Origin: Pseudomonas sp. GM80
GTDB taxonomy: Bacteria > Pseudomonadota > Gammaproteobacteria > Pseudomonadales > Pseudomonadaceae
Direction of reading: 5' to 3'
NCBI RefSeq assembly: GCF_000282515.1
Contig: NZ_AKJD01000094.1
Span: 31,359 to 95,358 of the forward strand
DNA length: 64,000 nucleotides
Positions 9,769-17,592 of this stretch are shown here, piece by piece. The position numbers and the translations under genes are program-made. Under the pieces are notes generated by a model. That model was not told where the DNA came from and ran no database searches. It saw only the letters and a program-made list of their open reading frames with translations. Every line of letters begins with the position of its first letter. Position 1 is the first letter of the stretch.

Positions 9769-10614
9769 TCAGGTCATCCAACTTGAATTCGCGCAATATC
9801 CGCTTTCTCCCGGAATGACCCTGTCTACTTTTACCAGCCCGGTAAAAGACCGAAATATAGCAATTCCATTTCGCAACAAATGGTAATTGACGGTCGCCGA
9901 ATCTCTATCTCTCATCGGTTCTATATGTGAAGCAAATGGTTTTATCACCAGCTTGACCGCTTGCCTGTTTACAACATCAGTGACAACTTCATTGAATTCG
10001 AACACTTGCGTTAACGGCGTTCCTGATCCATTTAGAGAGTCCCACGCTTGCCAATAAACTCTGAGGACATCGTTGAGAGCAAATAAGTCATCAAAAGGAA
10101 TCTCGACACGCACCCCTTCCCAGATAAATAAGGATTGCGGATCGTGGGGATAATTTTTACCGCAACCGATCTCCCCCCAAATGTTTGCGTCGGGAAAACT
10201 CGCCGCTTTCAAACGTTGCGGCGGCGCAACAATTGCAAATGTCAGGCGTCGTGCGGGCGATGTCGTGGGGTTGATCGAGCGTACCGTGTACAACAACTCA
10301 AACGTCGCCACATCCGGTAGTTCTTTGGGAGCCACTGAAATACGAAACTCCACAGCGTCGTCCGCGGCCCCATATTCGGCCCAGGCGACAAAAGCGGGGT
10401 TACCGACAATGAAAATCTCGACACGGTCTTTGCGGATGCCAGAAACAGGAAAATTCGGCCAGCGGTCGATAACACAGATAATGCCAACTTGTTTTGCGTC
10501 CGGCGGTAATGTTCCAGCCGGGTCTTGGGGGTCAACTCCATCCACTCGCGCAAGGTTCAGGAGCACACCGGCATCCAATGTGCTGCTGGGTACAATTGGC
10601 ACTCTGCTCGGCAT
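9769..10614 (-). CDS. Hypothetical Ig-like protein, 281 aa
   Basis: The ATG at 10614 (MPSRVPIVPSS) is preferred over a GTG at 10626 because GTGAG lies 7 bases upstream of the ATG. The protein is beta-rich with Ig-like modules; the phrase VEIPFDDLFALNDVLRVYWQ parallels W-containing module phrases in the larger neighbour encoded 104 bases downstream. There is no signal peptide or membrane helix. Both genes are probably co-transcribed and may have arisen from a shared repeat module. No known family was recognised. Confidence 0.7.
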   Translation of the reverse strand: MPSRVPIVPSSTLDAGVLLNLARVDGVDPQDPAGTLPPDAKQVGIICVIDRWPNFPVSGIRKDRVEIFIVGNPAFVAWAEYGAADDAVEFRISVAPKELPDVATFELLYTVRSINPTTSPARRLTFAIVAPPQRLKAASFPDANIWGEIGCGKNYPHDPQSLFIWEGVRVEIPFDDLFALNDVLRVYWQAWDSLNGSGTPLTQVFEFNEVVTDVVNRQAVKLVIKPFASHIEPMRDRDSATVNYHLLRNGIAIFRSFTGLVKVDRVIPGESGYCANSSWMT

Positions 10615-10785
10615 GGAGTTTCTCACTGGCTGATCATCTCGACTTGAAGAAATTAAGCGCTGCTATACGAAAACTGCCTACTGTCAAATCTGACAGGTCA
10701 GGCAACCGCCTGTCGGAAATCCAGGTTGTCGTGAATGTTTCTGACGCATTTGGAGGTTGACGACCAAAGGGCTGATAGTGTCTCC

Positions 10786-10799
10786 TGAAACCGGTTTCA
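10786..10799. promoter_or_regulatory. PtxS operator upstream of ptxS
   Basis: The 14-bp perfect palindrome TGAAACCGGTTTCA matches the published PtxS operator of Pseudomonas. It lies about 50 bases before the ptxS start, consistent with autorepression relieved by 2-ketogluconate. An identical copy precedes kguE. Confidence 0.9.
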
Positions 10800-10850
10800 G
10801 CGACGTTTGCACATTGAAAACGCTGCCCTCCAAAAATAAGGTCTACCGAA

Positions 10851-11879
10851 TTGAACGTCTTTTCCGCCGCTCAACGCAGCCGCGTCACCATGCTCGACGT
10901 TGCCAAACACGCAGGCGTGTCGAAGGCCAGCGTCTCGCGCTTCATCGGCGATGACCGCGCCCTGCTCTCTGATGCCATTGCCTCGCGCATCGACCAAGCC
11001 ATCGCCGAACTCGGCTACCAACCCAACCAGATGGCCCGTGGCCTCAAGCGCGGTCGTACGCGCCTGATCGGCATGTTGGTTGCCGACATCCGCAATCCTT
11101 ATTCAATTGCCGTGATGCACGGGGTGGAAACCGCCTGCCGTGCGCACGGTTACAGCCTGGTGGTGTGCAACACCGACCGCGATGACGAGCAGGAGCGCCA
11201 GCATTTGGCGCTGTTGCGCTCGTACAACATCGAAGGGCTGATCGTGAACACCCTTGGCCACCACCGCGACGAGTTGCATGAATTGCATCGCGAAATGCCA
11301 ATGGTGTTGGTGGATCGCAAGGTCGCCGGGCTTGACAGCGATATGGTCGGCCTGAATAACGCGCAAGCGGTGGAAATGGCACTGGCTCATCTTGAACAGC
11401 GCGGCTATCGCGACGTGGTGCTGGTGACCGAACCCTATGACGGCACCAGTTCGCGAGTGGAGCGCGTCAGTAGTTTTCAGGCGCAGATCGCCCAGCGATC
11501 ACTGCTAAGCGGAACGGTTTTGGCAACCGGCGACAACTTGACTGGCGCTCTTCAATCGTTCTTGCACAAAGCGGGGGCCGGCCCCAAAGCACTGTTTTGC
11601 GCCAATGGCGTCGCAGCGCTGGCCTGCGTCAAAGCATTGCGCGAGATCGGTTGCCGTTTATTCGACGATATCGGGGTGATCGCCCTGGATGATCTGGATT
11701 GGTATCCGTTGGTGGGGAGCGGGATTACCGCGCTGGCCCAGCCGACACAAGAGATTGGCGCGCGGGCGTTTGAGTGTCTGCTCAAGCGCTTGCGCGGGGA
11801 TGATGAGGCGGCGCGGGTGCTGGATTTTGCACCGGTGCTGGTTGAGCGTGGGTCGACCCGTCAGAGCGACGGTGTTTGA
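10851..11879 (+). CDS. ptxS: LacI-family transcriptional repressor PtxS
   Basis: A 342-residue regulator with an N-terminal LacI helix-turn-helix (VTMLDVAKHAGVSKASVSRF, residues 13-32) and hinge (LGYQPNQMARGL), followed by a periplasmic-binding-protein-like effector domain. The start is a TTG at 10851 with AAGG about 10 bases upstream; an in-frame ATG at 10890 would truncate before the helix-turn-helix and is unlikely. Two perfect TGAAACCGGTTTCA palindromes, before this gene and before kguE, together with the kgu genes downstream identify it as PtxS, the repressor of 2-ketogluconate utilisation whose effector is 2-ketogluconate. Confidence 0.95.
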   Translation: MNVFSAAQRSRVTMLDVAKHAGVSKASVSRFIGDDRALLSDAIASRIDQAIAELGYQPNQMARGLKRGRTRLIGMLVADIRNPYSIAVMHGVETACRAHGYSLVVCNTDRDDEQERQHLALLRSYNIEGLIVNTLGHHRDELHELHREMPMVLVDRKVAGLDSDMVGLNNAQAVEMALAHLEQRGYRDVVLVTEPYDGTSSRVERVSSFQAQIAQRSLLSGTVLATGDNLTGALQSFLHKAGAGPKALFCANGVAALACVKALREIGCRLFDDIGVIALDDLDWYPLVGSGITALAQPTQEIGARAFECLLKRLRGDDEAARVLDFAPVLVERGSTRQSDGV

Positions 11880-11888
11880 GCTGACGCT

Positions 11889-11979
11889 ATCGCTGGCAAG
11901 CCAGCTCCCACAGTGTCCGGGGCGTATAACAATTTTTTGTACACGCCCATGAACCTGTGGGAGCTGGCTTGCCAGCGAT
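11889..11979. repeat. REP doublet, family B (inverted pair)
   Basis: The unit atcgctggcaagccagctcc with cacag is followed about 40 bases later by its reverse complement ctgtgggagctggcttgcca gcgat. It begins 10 bases after the ptxS stop, between ptxS and the kguE operator. Confidence 0.9.
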
Positions 11980-12027
11980 GGGGCTTGAAGGAACAACACA
12001 AAACTGCCTGATTTTTTTGAACAAAAA

Positions 12028-12041
12028 TGAAACCGGTTTCA
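12028..12041. promoter_or_regulatory. PtxS operator upstream of kguE
   Basis: A second perfect TGAAACCGGTTTCA, ending 13 bases before the kguE start codon. Bound repressor would cover the ribosome-binding region on the DNA and block the kgu operon promoter. Confidence 0.9.
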
Positions 12042-12047
12042 GAGGTC

Positions 12048-12055
12048 AATAACAA
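12048..12055 (+). promoter_or_regulatory. CA motif (Crc/Hfq target) at the kguE start
   Basis: AATAACAA fits the AAnAAnAA catabolite-activity motif that recruits Hfq/Crc in Pseudomonas. It overlaps the first base of the kguE ATG, the position where it represses translation in known targets. Confidence 0.5.
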
Positions 12056-12837
12056 TGAATAAACCTGCCGTCTCCATCAGTTTGTCCAGCTACGGCGCCG
12101 AACTTGTCCGCCAGCGCGGGCAAGGCGCTTTCATCGAAATCCTCGCCACGGCCGGGGCCGATCGCATTGAATGGCGCGAAGAGCTGCTGACGCGCGAAGA
12201 CCCGGCCCAGTTGGCTGAAGCTACACAGGCCCAAGGGCTGCAAAGCATCTACTCGTCGCCTACTGAACTGTGGCTCGCCGGTCAGGCGCAACCCAACCCC
12301 GAACTGATCACCGCGCTGCACAACGCCGAAACCTTCGGCTCGAAGTGGCTCAAGGTGTCGCTCGGTTATTTCACCGACACCAACGATCTGCAGGCACTGG
12401 CCGAACGTTTGAAGCACAGTCCGGTGCAACTGCTGGTGGAGAACGACCAGACCCTGCAAGGCGGCCGAATCGAACCGTTCCAGCGCTTCTTCGCCGCCGT
12501 CGAACAGCACAATCTGCCGATCAAGATGACTTTCGACATTGGCAACTGGCAATGGCAAGACCAGTCCGCCGCCAGCGCCGCGCGCCTGCTGGGCCGCCAC
12601 GTCGGTTACGTGCATTGCAAAGCCGTGGCGCGTCGCGCTGACGGCAAACTGGTGGCCGTGCCGCCCGCCGTCAGCGATCTGCATCTGTGGGAACAACTGC
12701 TGCGGCACATGGCTCAAGGCGTTATGCGCGCTGCCGAGTACCCGCTGCAAGGCGAGGACCTGGTCGAGTTGACCCGCGAACACGTCGCCGCCCTCGCCCA
12801 CCTCGGCCAATCGAGTCTGGAGCCTGCTCATGTCTGA
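12055..12837 (+). CDS. kguE: 2-ketogluconate operon epimerase/TIM-barrel protein KguE
   Basis: A 260-residue protein of the xylose-isomerase-like TIM-barrel family (AP endonuclease 2 fold), with the metal-site phrases LLVENDQT, MTFDIGNWQWQ and VGYVHCKAV. In Pseudomonas KguE is the first gene of the 2-ketogluconate utilisation operon; its exact reaction is not firmly established. GAGG lies 8 bases before the ATG. The 3' end overlaps kguK by 8 bases, implying translational coupling. It is controlled by the PtxS operator immediately upstream. Confidence 0.92.
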   Translation: MNKPAVSISLSSYGAELVRQRGQGAFIEILATAGADRIEWREELLTREDPAQLAEATQAQGLQSIYSSPTELWLAGQAQPNPELITALHNAETFGSKWLKVSLGYFTDTNDLQALAERLKHSPVQLLVENDQTLQGGRIEPFQRFFAAVEQHNLPIKMTFDIGNWQWQDQSAASAARLLGRHVGYVHCKAVARRADGKLVAVPPAVSDLHLWEQLLRHMAQGVMRAAEYPLQGEDLVELTREHVAALAHLGQSSLEPAHV

Positions 12838-13873
12838 GGTCGATATTCTCTCGTTCGGCGAAACCATGGCGATGTTCGTCGCCGAGCAAACGGGTGATCT
12901 GGCCGCGGTCGAGCAATTTCACAAGCGCATCGCCGGCGCCGACAGCAACGTTGCCATTGGCCTGTCGCGCCTGGGCTTCAACGTCACTTGGCTGAGCCGG
13001 GTCGGTCAAGACTCGCTCGGGCGCTTCGTTGTCGAAACGCTGACAAAAGAAGGTCTGGATTGCAGTCATGTCGAGGTCGACAGCGCCCACCCGACCGGTT
13101 TCCAGTTGAAGTCTCGCAGTGACGATGGCAGCGATCCGCAGGTCGAGTATTTTCGGCGCGGCTCAGCGGCCAGCCATCTTTCGCCGCAGTCGATCACCGC
13201 AAAATTACTCAGCGCCCGTCACCTGCACGCCACCGGTATTCCACCAGCACTGTCAGCCTCGGCGCGGGAGATGTCCTTTGAATTGATGAGCCGCATGCGC
13301 AACGCCGGACGCAGCGTCTCGTTCGATCCCAATCTGCGCCCGAGCCTGTGGGCCAGCGAGCGCGAGATGATCACCGAGATCAACCGCCTCGCCGCCCTCG
13401 CCCACTGGGTGCTGCCGGGATTGAGCGAGGGTCGCTTGCTCACCGGCTTCAACGACCCGGCCGACATTGCCGCGTTTTATCTCGATCAAGGCGCTGAGGC
13501 CGTGGCGATCAAGCTTGGGCCGGAGGGTGCCTATTACCGCACGCAGTTGGCGCAGGGTTTTGTTGCCGGCGTGCCGGTGGCCCACGTCGTCGACACGGTG
13601 GGTGCCGGTGATGGCTTTGCGGTCGGGATGATCAGTGCCTTGCTGGAGCATCAGAGTTTTGCCGAGGCGGTGCAGCGTGCGAACTGGATTGGCAGCCGCG
13701 CCGTGCAGAGTCGCGGGGATATGGAGGGCCTTCCAACCCGTCTGGAATTGTCCGTTGAGTTTGAGGCCGCCATCGCTGGCAAGCCAGCTCCCACAGGATT
13801 TGGTGATAAAAACACAACTTTTGATACACCCCAAAACCCTGTGGGAGCTGGCTTGCCAGCGATGAGGCCCTGA
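12830..13873 (+). CDS. kguK: 2-ketogluconokinase KguK (PfkB family), with REP-encoded tail
   Basis: Phosphorylates 2-ketogluconate in the cytoplasm to 2-keto-6-phosphogluconate, which KguD then reduces. The 347-residue protein has the ribokinase/PfkB fold: an N-terminal substrate lid (ILSFGETMAMFV) and the C-terminal PfkB signature DTVGAGDGFAVGM near residue 255, with the catalytic Asp. The last 34 codons (from 13772) are a family B REP doublet read in frame, giving the tail AIAGKPAPTGF...PVGAGLPAMRP. Without it the protein would be about 314 residues, close to the family's usual length. The REP appears to have replaced the native stop codon. Confidence 0.93.
   Translation: MSEVDILSFGETMAMFVAEQTGDLAAVEQFHKRIAGADSNVAIGLSRLGFNVTWLSRVGQDSLGRFVVETLTKEGLDCSHVEVDSAHPTGFQLKSRSDDGSDPQVEYFRRGSAASHLSPQSITAKLLSARHLHATGIPPALSASAREMSFELMSRMRNAGRSVSFDPNLRPSLWASEREMITEINRLAALAHWVLPGLSEGRLLTGFNDPADIAAFYLDQGAEAVAIKLGPEGAYYRTQLAQGFVAGVPVAHVVDTVGAGDGFAVGMISALLEHQSFAEAVQRANWIGSRAVQSRGDMEGLPTRLELSVEFEAAIAGKPAPTGFGDKNTTFDTPQNPVGAGLPAMRP
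13772..13863. repeat. REP doublet, family B, inside the 3' end of kguK
   Basis: Inverted pair with the same units as the other family B doublets (atcgctggcaagccagctcc and its complement). It lies inside the kguK reading frame, which stops 10 bases after it. Confidence 0.9.
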
Positions 13874-13905
13874 CAGACAACATTCATTGAACCTGCTGCG
13901 ACAAA

Positions 13906-13913
13906 AACAACAA
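13906..13913 (+). promoter_or_regulatory. CA motif (Crc/Hfq target) before kguT
   Basis: AACAACAA fits AAnAAnAA and sits just upstream of the kguT Shine-Dalgarno CAGGAG, a typical place for Hfq/Crc translational repression of transporter genes. Confidence 0.5.
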
Positions 13914-13931
13914 GCTCAGGAGCCACAAACC

Positions 13932-15230
13932 ATGAAAACCGTGACCCTCGCCACCCGCCGCTGGTGGTACATCATGCCAATCGTATTCATCACCTACAGC
14001 CTGGCGTATCTGGACCGCGCCAACTACGGTTTTGCCGCTGCCTCGGGGATGGCCGAAGACCTGATGATCACCCCGGGCCTGTCTTCGCTGCTCGGCGCGC
14101 TGTTCTTTCTCGGTTACTTTTTCTTCCAGGTGCCGGGCGCAATCTATGCGCAAAAGCACAGCGTGAAGAAACTGATATTCGTCAGCCTGATTCTCTGGGG
14201 CGGCCTCGCCACGTTGACCGGCGTGGTCTCCAACGCCTATTGGCTGATCGTCATCCGCTTCATGCTCGGCGTGGTTGAAGCCGCTGTGATGCCGGCGATG
14301 CTGGTGTACCTGTGCCACTGGTTCACCCGCGCCGAACGCTCGCGAGCCAACACTTTCCTGATCCTCGGCAACCCGGTGACCATGCTGTGGATGTCGGTGG
14401 TCTCGGGGTATCTGGTGCAGCATTTCAGCTGGCGCTGGATGTTTATCATCGAAGGTTTGCCGGCAGTGCTTTGGGCGTTTATCTGGTGGCGCCTGGCCGA
14501 TGATCGTCCGTCCGAGGCCAAGTGGCTCAACGACCAGGAAAAGCAGGATCTGGAAAGCGCCCTGGCAGCCGAACAGGTTGGTATCAAGGCGGTGAAAAAC
14601 TACGCCGAGGCCTTCCGTTCGCCAAAGGTGATTATTCTGGCGCTGCAGTTTTTCTGCTGGAGCATCGGCGTGTACGGCTTTGTGCTGTGGCTGCCGTCGA
14701 TCCTCAAGGCCGGCGCGCAAATGGACATGATCGAGGCCGGCTGGCTGTCGGCGCTGCCGTATCTGGCGGCGGTGATCGGCATGCTTGTGGTGTCGTGGGG
14801 TTCGGACAAGTTGCAGAAACGCAAACGCTTCGTCTGGCCGCCGCTGCTGATCGCATCGATCGCTTTCTACGGTTCGTACGCGCTGGGCGCTGAACATTTC
14901 TGGTGGTCTTACACCTTGCTGGTGATTGCCGGCGCCTGCATGTACGCACCGTACGGGCCGTTCTTTGCCATCGTCCCGGAGATTCTCCCCGCCAACGTCG
15001 CCGGTGGCGCGATGGCGCTGATCAACAGCATGGGCGCGCTCGGTTCATTCGGCGGCTCGTACCTGGTCGGTTACCTGAACAGCACCACCGGTTCGCCCGG
15101 CGCATCCTACCTGTTGATGAGCGGCGCGTTGTTGCTGTCGGTGGTGCTGACGATTTTCCTCAAGCCCGGCGCGAGTGATCGCGTGGTGGCCAAAGCCGTG
15201 ACTGCGCGCCATGTACCGGCCCATTCCTGA
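13932..15230 (+). CDS. kguT: 2-ketogluconate MFS transporter KguT
   Basis: A 432-residue major facilitator of the anion:cation symporter group with about twelve transmembrane helices. The signature SLAYLDRANYGFAAA in helix 1-2 and the loop after it are typical of sugar-acid transporters. CAGGAG 10 bases before the ATG at 13932 decides the start; a longer frame from a TTG at 13887 has no ribosome site. It imports 2-ketogluconate formed in the periplasm by gluconate dehydrogenase. Its position between kguK and kguD is the conserved kgu order. Confidence 0.93.
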   Translation: MKTVTLATRRWWYIMPIVFITYSLAYLDRANYGFAAASGMAEDLMITPGLSSLLGALFFLGYFFFQVPGAIYAQKHSVKKLIFVSLILWGGLATLTGVVSNAYWLIVIRFMLGVVEAAVMPAMLVYLCHWFTRAERSRANTFLILGNPVTMLWMSVVSGYLVQHFSWRWMFIIEGLPAVLWAFIWWRLADDRPSEAKWLNDQEKQDLESALAAEQVGIKAVKNYAEAFRSPKVIILALQFFCWSIGVYGFVLWLPSILKAGAQMDMIEAGWLSALPYLAAVIGMLVVSWGSDKLQKRKRFVWPPLLIASIAFYGSYALGAEHFWWSYTLLVIAGACMYAPYGPFFAIVPEILPANVAGGAMALINSMGALGSFGGSYLVGYLNSTTGSPGASYLLMSGALLLSVVLTIFLKPGASDRVVAKAVTARHVPAHS

Positions 15231-15243
15231 AGAGACTTTTGCC

Positions 15244-16221
15244 ATGAAAAAACACGTCGTGTTGTACAAGAAACTCTCGCCAGCGCTGATGGCGCGCCTG
15301 CAAGAACAGTGCGAAGTTACACTGATCGAAAGCCTCGACGCCGACGGTCTCATGCAACTGCGCGACGCCCTGCCCCGCGCCCACGGTCTGCTCGGCGCCA
15401 GTCTGAAACTCGATGCGGCGTTGCTCGATCTGGCGCCGCAGCTTGAAGCGATTGCCAGCGTTTCGGTGGGCGTCGACAACTACGACATCGCCTACCTGAA
15501 CACACGGCAAATCGTGCTCACCAACACCCCGGACGTCCTCACCGAAACCACTGCTGACACTGGCTTCGCCTTGGTCCTCGCCGCCGCCCGGCGTGTGGTG
15601 GAACTGGCGAACCTGGTGCGCAACGGCCAGTGGCAACGCAATATCGGCCCGGCGCACTTTGGCACCGATGTGCACGGCAAGACGCTGGGGATCATCGGCA
15701 TGGGCCGCATTGGCGAAGCATTGGCGCAGCGTGGCCATTTCGGCTTTGGCATGCCGGTGATCTATCACAGTCAGTCGCGCAAACCGGCGGTCGAGGCGCG
15801 TTTTGCCGCGCAGTATCGAAGCCTTGAGGATTTGCTGCAGCAAGCCGATTTCATTTGCCTGACCTTGCCTTTGACGGCGCAGACAGAAGGTTTGATCGGG
15901 GCTGAGCAGTTTGCGTTGATGCGCCCCGAGAGCATCTTTATCAACATCTCGCGGGGCAAGGTTGTTGATGAGGCGGCGATGATTGATGCGCTGCGCGAAA
16001 AGCGCATTCGCGCGGCGGGGCTGGATGTGTTCGAGCGCGAGCCACTGGATCAGGCATCGCCGTTGTTGCAGCTTGATAACGTAGTGGCGACGCCGCACAT
16101 GGGCTCGGCGACGCATGAAACGCGTGAGGCGATGGCGCGGTGTGCGGTGGAGAATCTGCTGGCGGCGTTAAGTGGAGAGAAACCGGGGAATCTGGTGAAT
16201 TCATCGGCTTGGCAGGGCTGA
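15244..16221 (+). CDS. kguD: 2-keto-6-phosphogluconate reductase KguD
   Basis: Reduces 2-keto-6-phosphogluconate to 6-phosphogluconate with NAD(P)H, feeding the Entner-Doudoroff pathway. The 325-residue protein is a D-isomer-specific 2-hydroxyacid dehydrogenase with the nucleotide-binding motif GIIGMGRIGEALAQ near residue 150, the Arg-containing INISRGKVVDE stretch, a Glu in DVFEREPL and the catalytic His in PHMGSATHET near residue 284. The ATG at 15244 has GAAGAG about 10 bases upstream; an ATG at 15211 lies inside kguT and adds an unrelated extension. It is the last gene of the operon and is followed by a REP doublet. Confidence 0.93.
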   Translation: MKKHVVLYKKLSPALMARLQEQCEVTLIESLDADGLMQLRDALPRAHGLLGASLKLDAALLDLAPQLEAIASVSVGVDNYDIAYLNTRQIVLTNTPDVLTETTADTGFALVLAAARRVVELANLVRNGQWQRNIGPAHFGTDVHGKTLGIIGMGRIGEALAQRGHFGFGMPVIYHSQSRKPAVEARFAAQYRSLEDLLQQADFICLTLPLTAQTEGLIGAEQFALMRPESIFINISRGKVVDEAAMIDALREKRIRAAGLDVFEREPLDQASPLLQLDNVVATPHMGSATHETREAMARCAVENLLAALSGEKPGNLVNSSAWQG

Positions 16222-16246
16222 GAATTTCATTGCCTTATTGGGCCTC

Positions 16247-16336
16247 ATCGCTGGCAAGCCAGCTCCCACAGGTTTTTCAGTGTTGATTACATTTGAGAAC
16301 GACACAAAATCCTGTGGGAGCTGGCTTGCCAGCGAT
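16247..16336. repeat. REP doublet, family B
   Basis: Inverted pair of the atcgctggcaagccagctcc unit between the convergent kguD and aminotransferase genes. It may terminate or stabilise both transcripts. Confidence 0.9.
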
Positions 16337-16363
16337 GAGGCCAGTACCGGCGACCTATAACCA

Positions 16364-17551
16364 TCAGGCACTGCGCGCCTGTAAAAGCTGCGCCGCACAC
16401 AGCGCAATCCGCGCGCAGGCATCGGCGAGCTTCACCCGATCCAGCACCAATCCCAGACGAATATGCCCCGCCGCGCTCGGGCCGAATGCCTCGCCGGCCA
16501 GCACCGACACGCCGTAACCTTCCAGCAAGCGCTCGGCGAATGCCTGCGCGCCAAGCCCGGTCTGGCGCACATCGACCATCACAAACATGCCGCCATCCGG
16601 ACGAATCGGATACAGCCCCGGACAACCGTGCAAACGCTCGCACACCAGATCCCGGCGCAAGCGATATTCTTCGCGCATCTGCGTCACTTCCGGCAGGTCC
16701 GACTTCAGCGCCACCTCCGCAGCTTTTTGCACAAAGTCCGGCAGGCCGAACAACATGCTCAGCGACAGATTGACCAGATGTTCCGCCAACGGCTTGGGGC
16801 CGATCATCCAGCCGATGCGCCAGCCGGTCATGGCATGGGATTTCGACAGGCTGTTGATGGTCGCCGTGCGTTCGGCCATGCCCGGCAGGCTTGCCGGGCT
16901 GATGTGCTCGCCTTCATACAAAAGGTCGCTGTAGACCTCATCGCTGATCAGCCACAGGTCATGACGAATGCACAGCGCTGCCAATTCCTGCCAAATCAGC
17001 AAAGACAGGCTCGCGCCGGAGGGATTGTTCGGGCTGTTGAGCAACAGCGCGCGGGTTTTCGGAGTAATACGTGCAGCGACATCAGCAGGATCGACCCGAA
17101 AACCGTTTTCCGGTTTCACCGGCACCGACACCACCGTCGCCCCGCACGCGCCGAACACCCCTTCGTAGGTGACATACATCGGCTCGGCGACGATCACTTC
17201 ATCACCCGGATCGAGCAGACACTGCGCCACTGAATACACCGCGCATTGCGCGCCGGGCATGATGATCACATGGTCGGCATCGACCGCCTGACCGCTGCGC
17301 GCCCGATGGCGCCCGGCGATCAGCTTGCGCAGCGCCACGCGGCCGCGCACTTCGGAATAATGGGTATCGCCCGCCAACAGGCTATCGATGGCCCCGTGGA
17401 TGATCGGCAGCGGCGTATCGAAATCCGGATCACCCACCGTCAGCAGCAGGATATCGACACCCTCGGCGCGCAACTCCAGCGCTCGGTCGTGAATCTGCCA
17501 GGCTGCTGCTCCTTCCCCGGCGATTCGTTGGGTCAAGGCTGAATAGCGCAT
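16364..17551 (-). CDS. Class I/II PLP-dependent aminotransferase
   Basis: A 395-residue fold-type I aminotransferase. It has the substrate-binding NSPNNPSGASLS motif, the LISDEVYSDLLYEG segment with the PLP-contacting Asp and Tyr, and the Schiff-base Lys in NSLSKSHAMTGWRIG near residue 237. CAGGAG precedes the ATG. The closest described types are aspartate/arginine-pyruvate aminotransferases (AruH-like), but the substrate cannot be fixed from sequence. It stands just downstream of a chemoreceptor gene on the same strand (41-base gap); co-transcription is possible. Confidence 0.9.
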   Translation of the reverse strand: MRYSALTQRIAGEGAAAWQIHDRALELRAEGVDILLLTVGDPDFDTPLPIIHGAIDSLLAGDTHYSEVRGRVALRKLIAGRHRARSGQAVDADHVIIMPGAQCAVYSVAQCLLDPGDEVIVAEPMYVTYEGVFGACGATVVSVPVKPENGFRVDPADVAARITPKTRALLLNSPNNPSGASLSLLIWQELAALCIRHDLWLISDEVYSDLLYEGEHISPASLPGMAERTATINSLSKSHAMTGWRIGWMIGPKPLAEHLVNLSLSMLFGLPDFVQKAAEVALKSDLPEVTQMREEYRLRRDLVCERLHGCPGLYPIRPDGGMFVMVDVRQTGLGAQAFAERLLEGYGVSVLAGEAFGPSAAGHIRLGLVLDRVKLADACARIALCAAQLLQARSA

Positions 17552-17592
17552 GTACGTCTCCTGATTGCGCGGTCTCCAGCCTTCACCCTATC

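Noticed and set aside
13651..13926. Short ORFs repeating GKPAPTGF or SLASQLPQ peptides at several loci
   Set aside because: These are translations of REP units, not genes, apart from the kguK tail.
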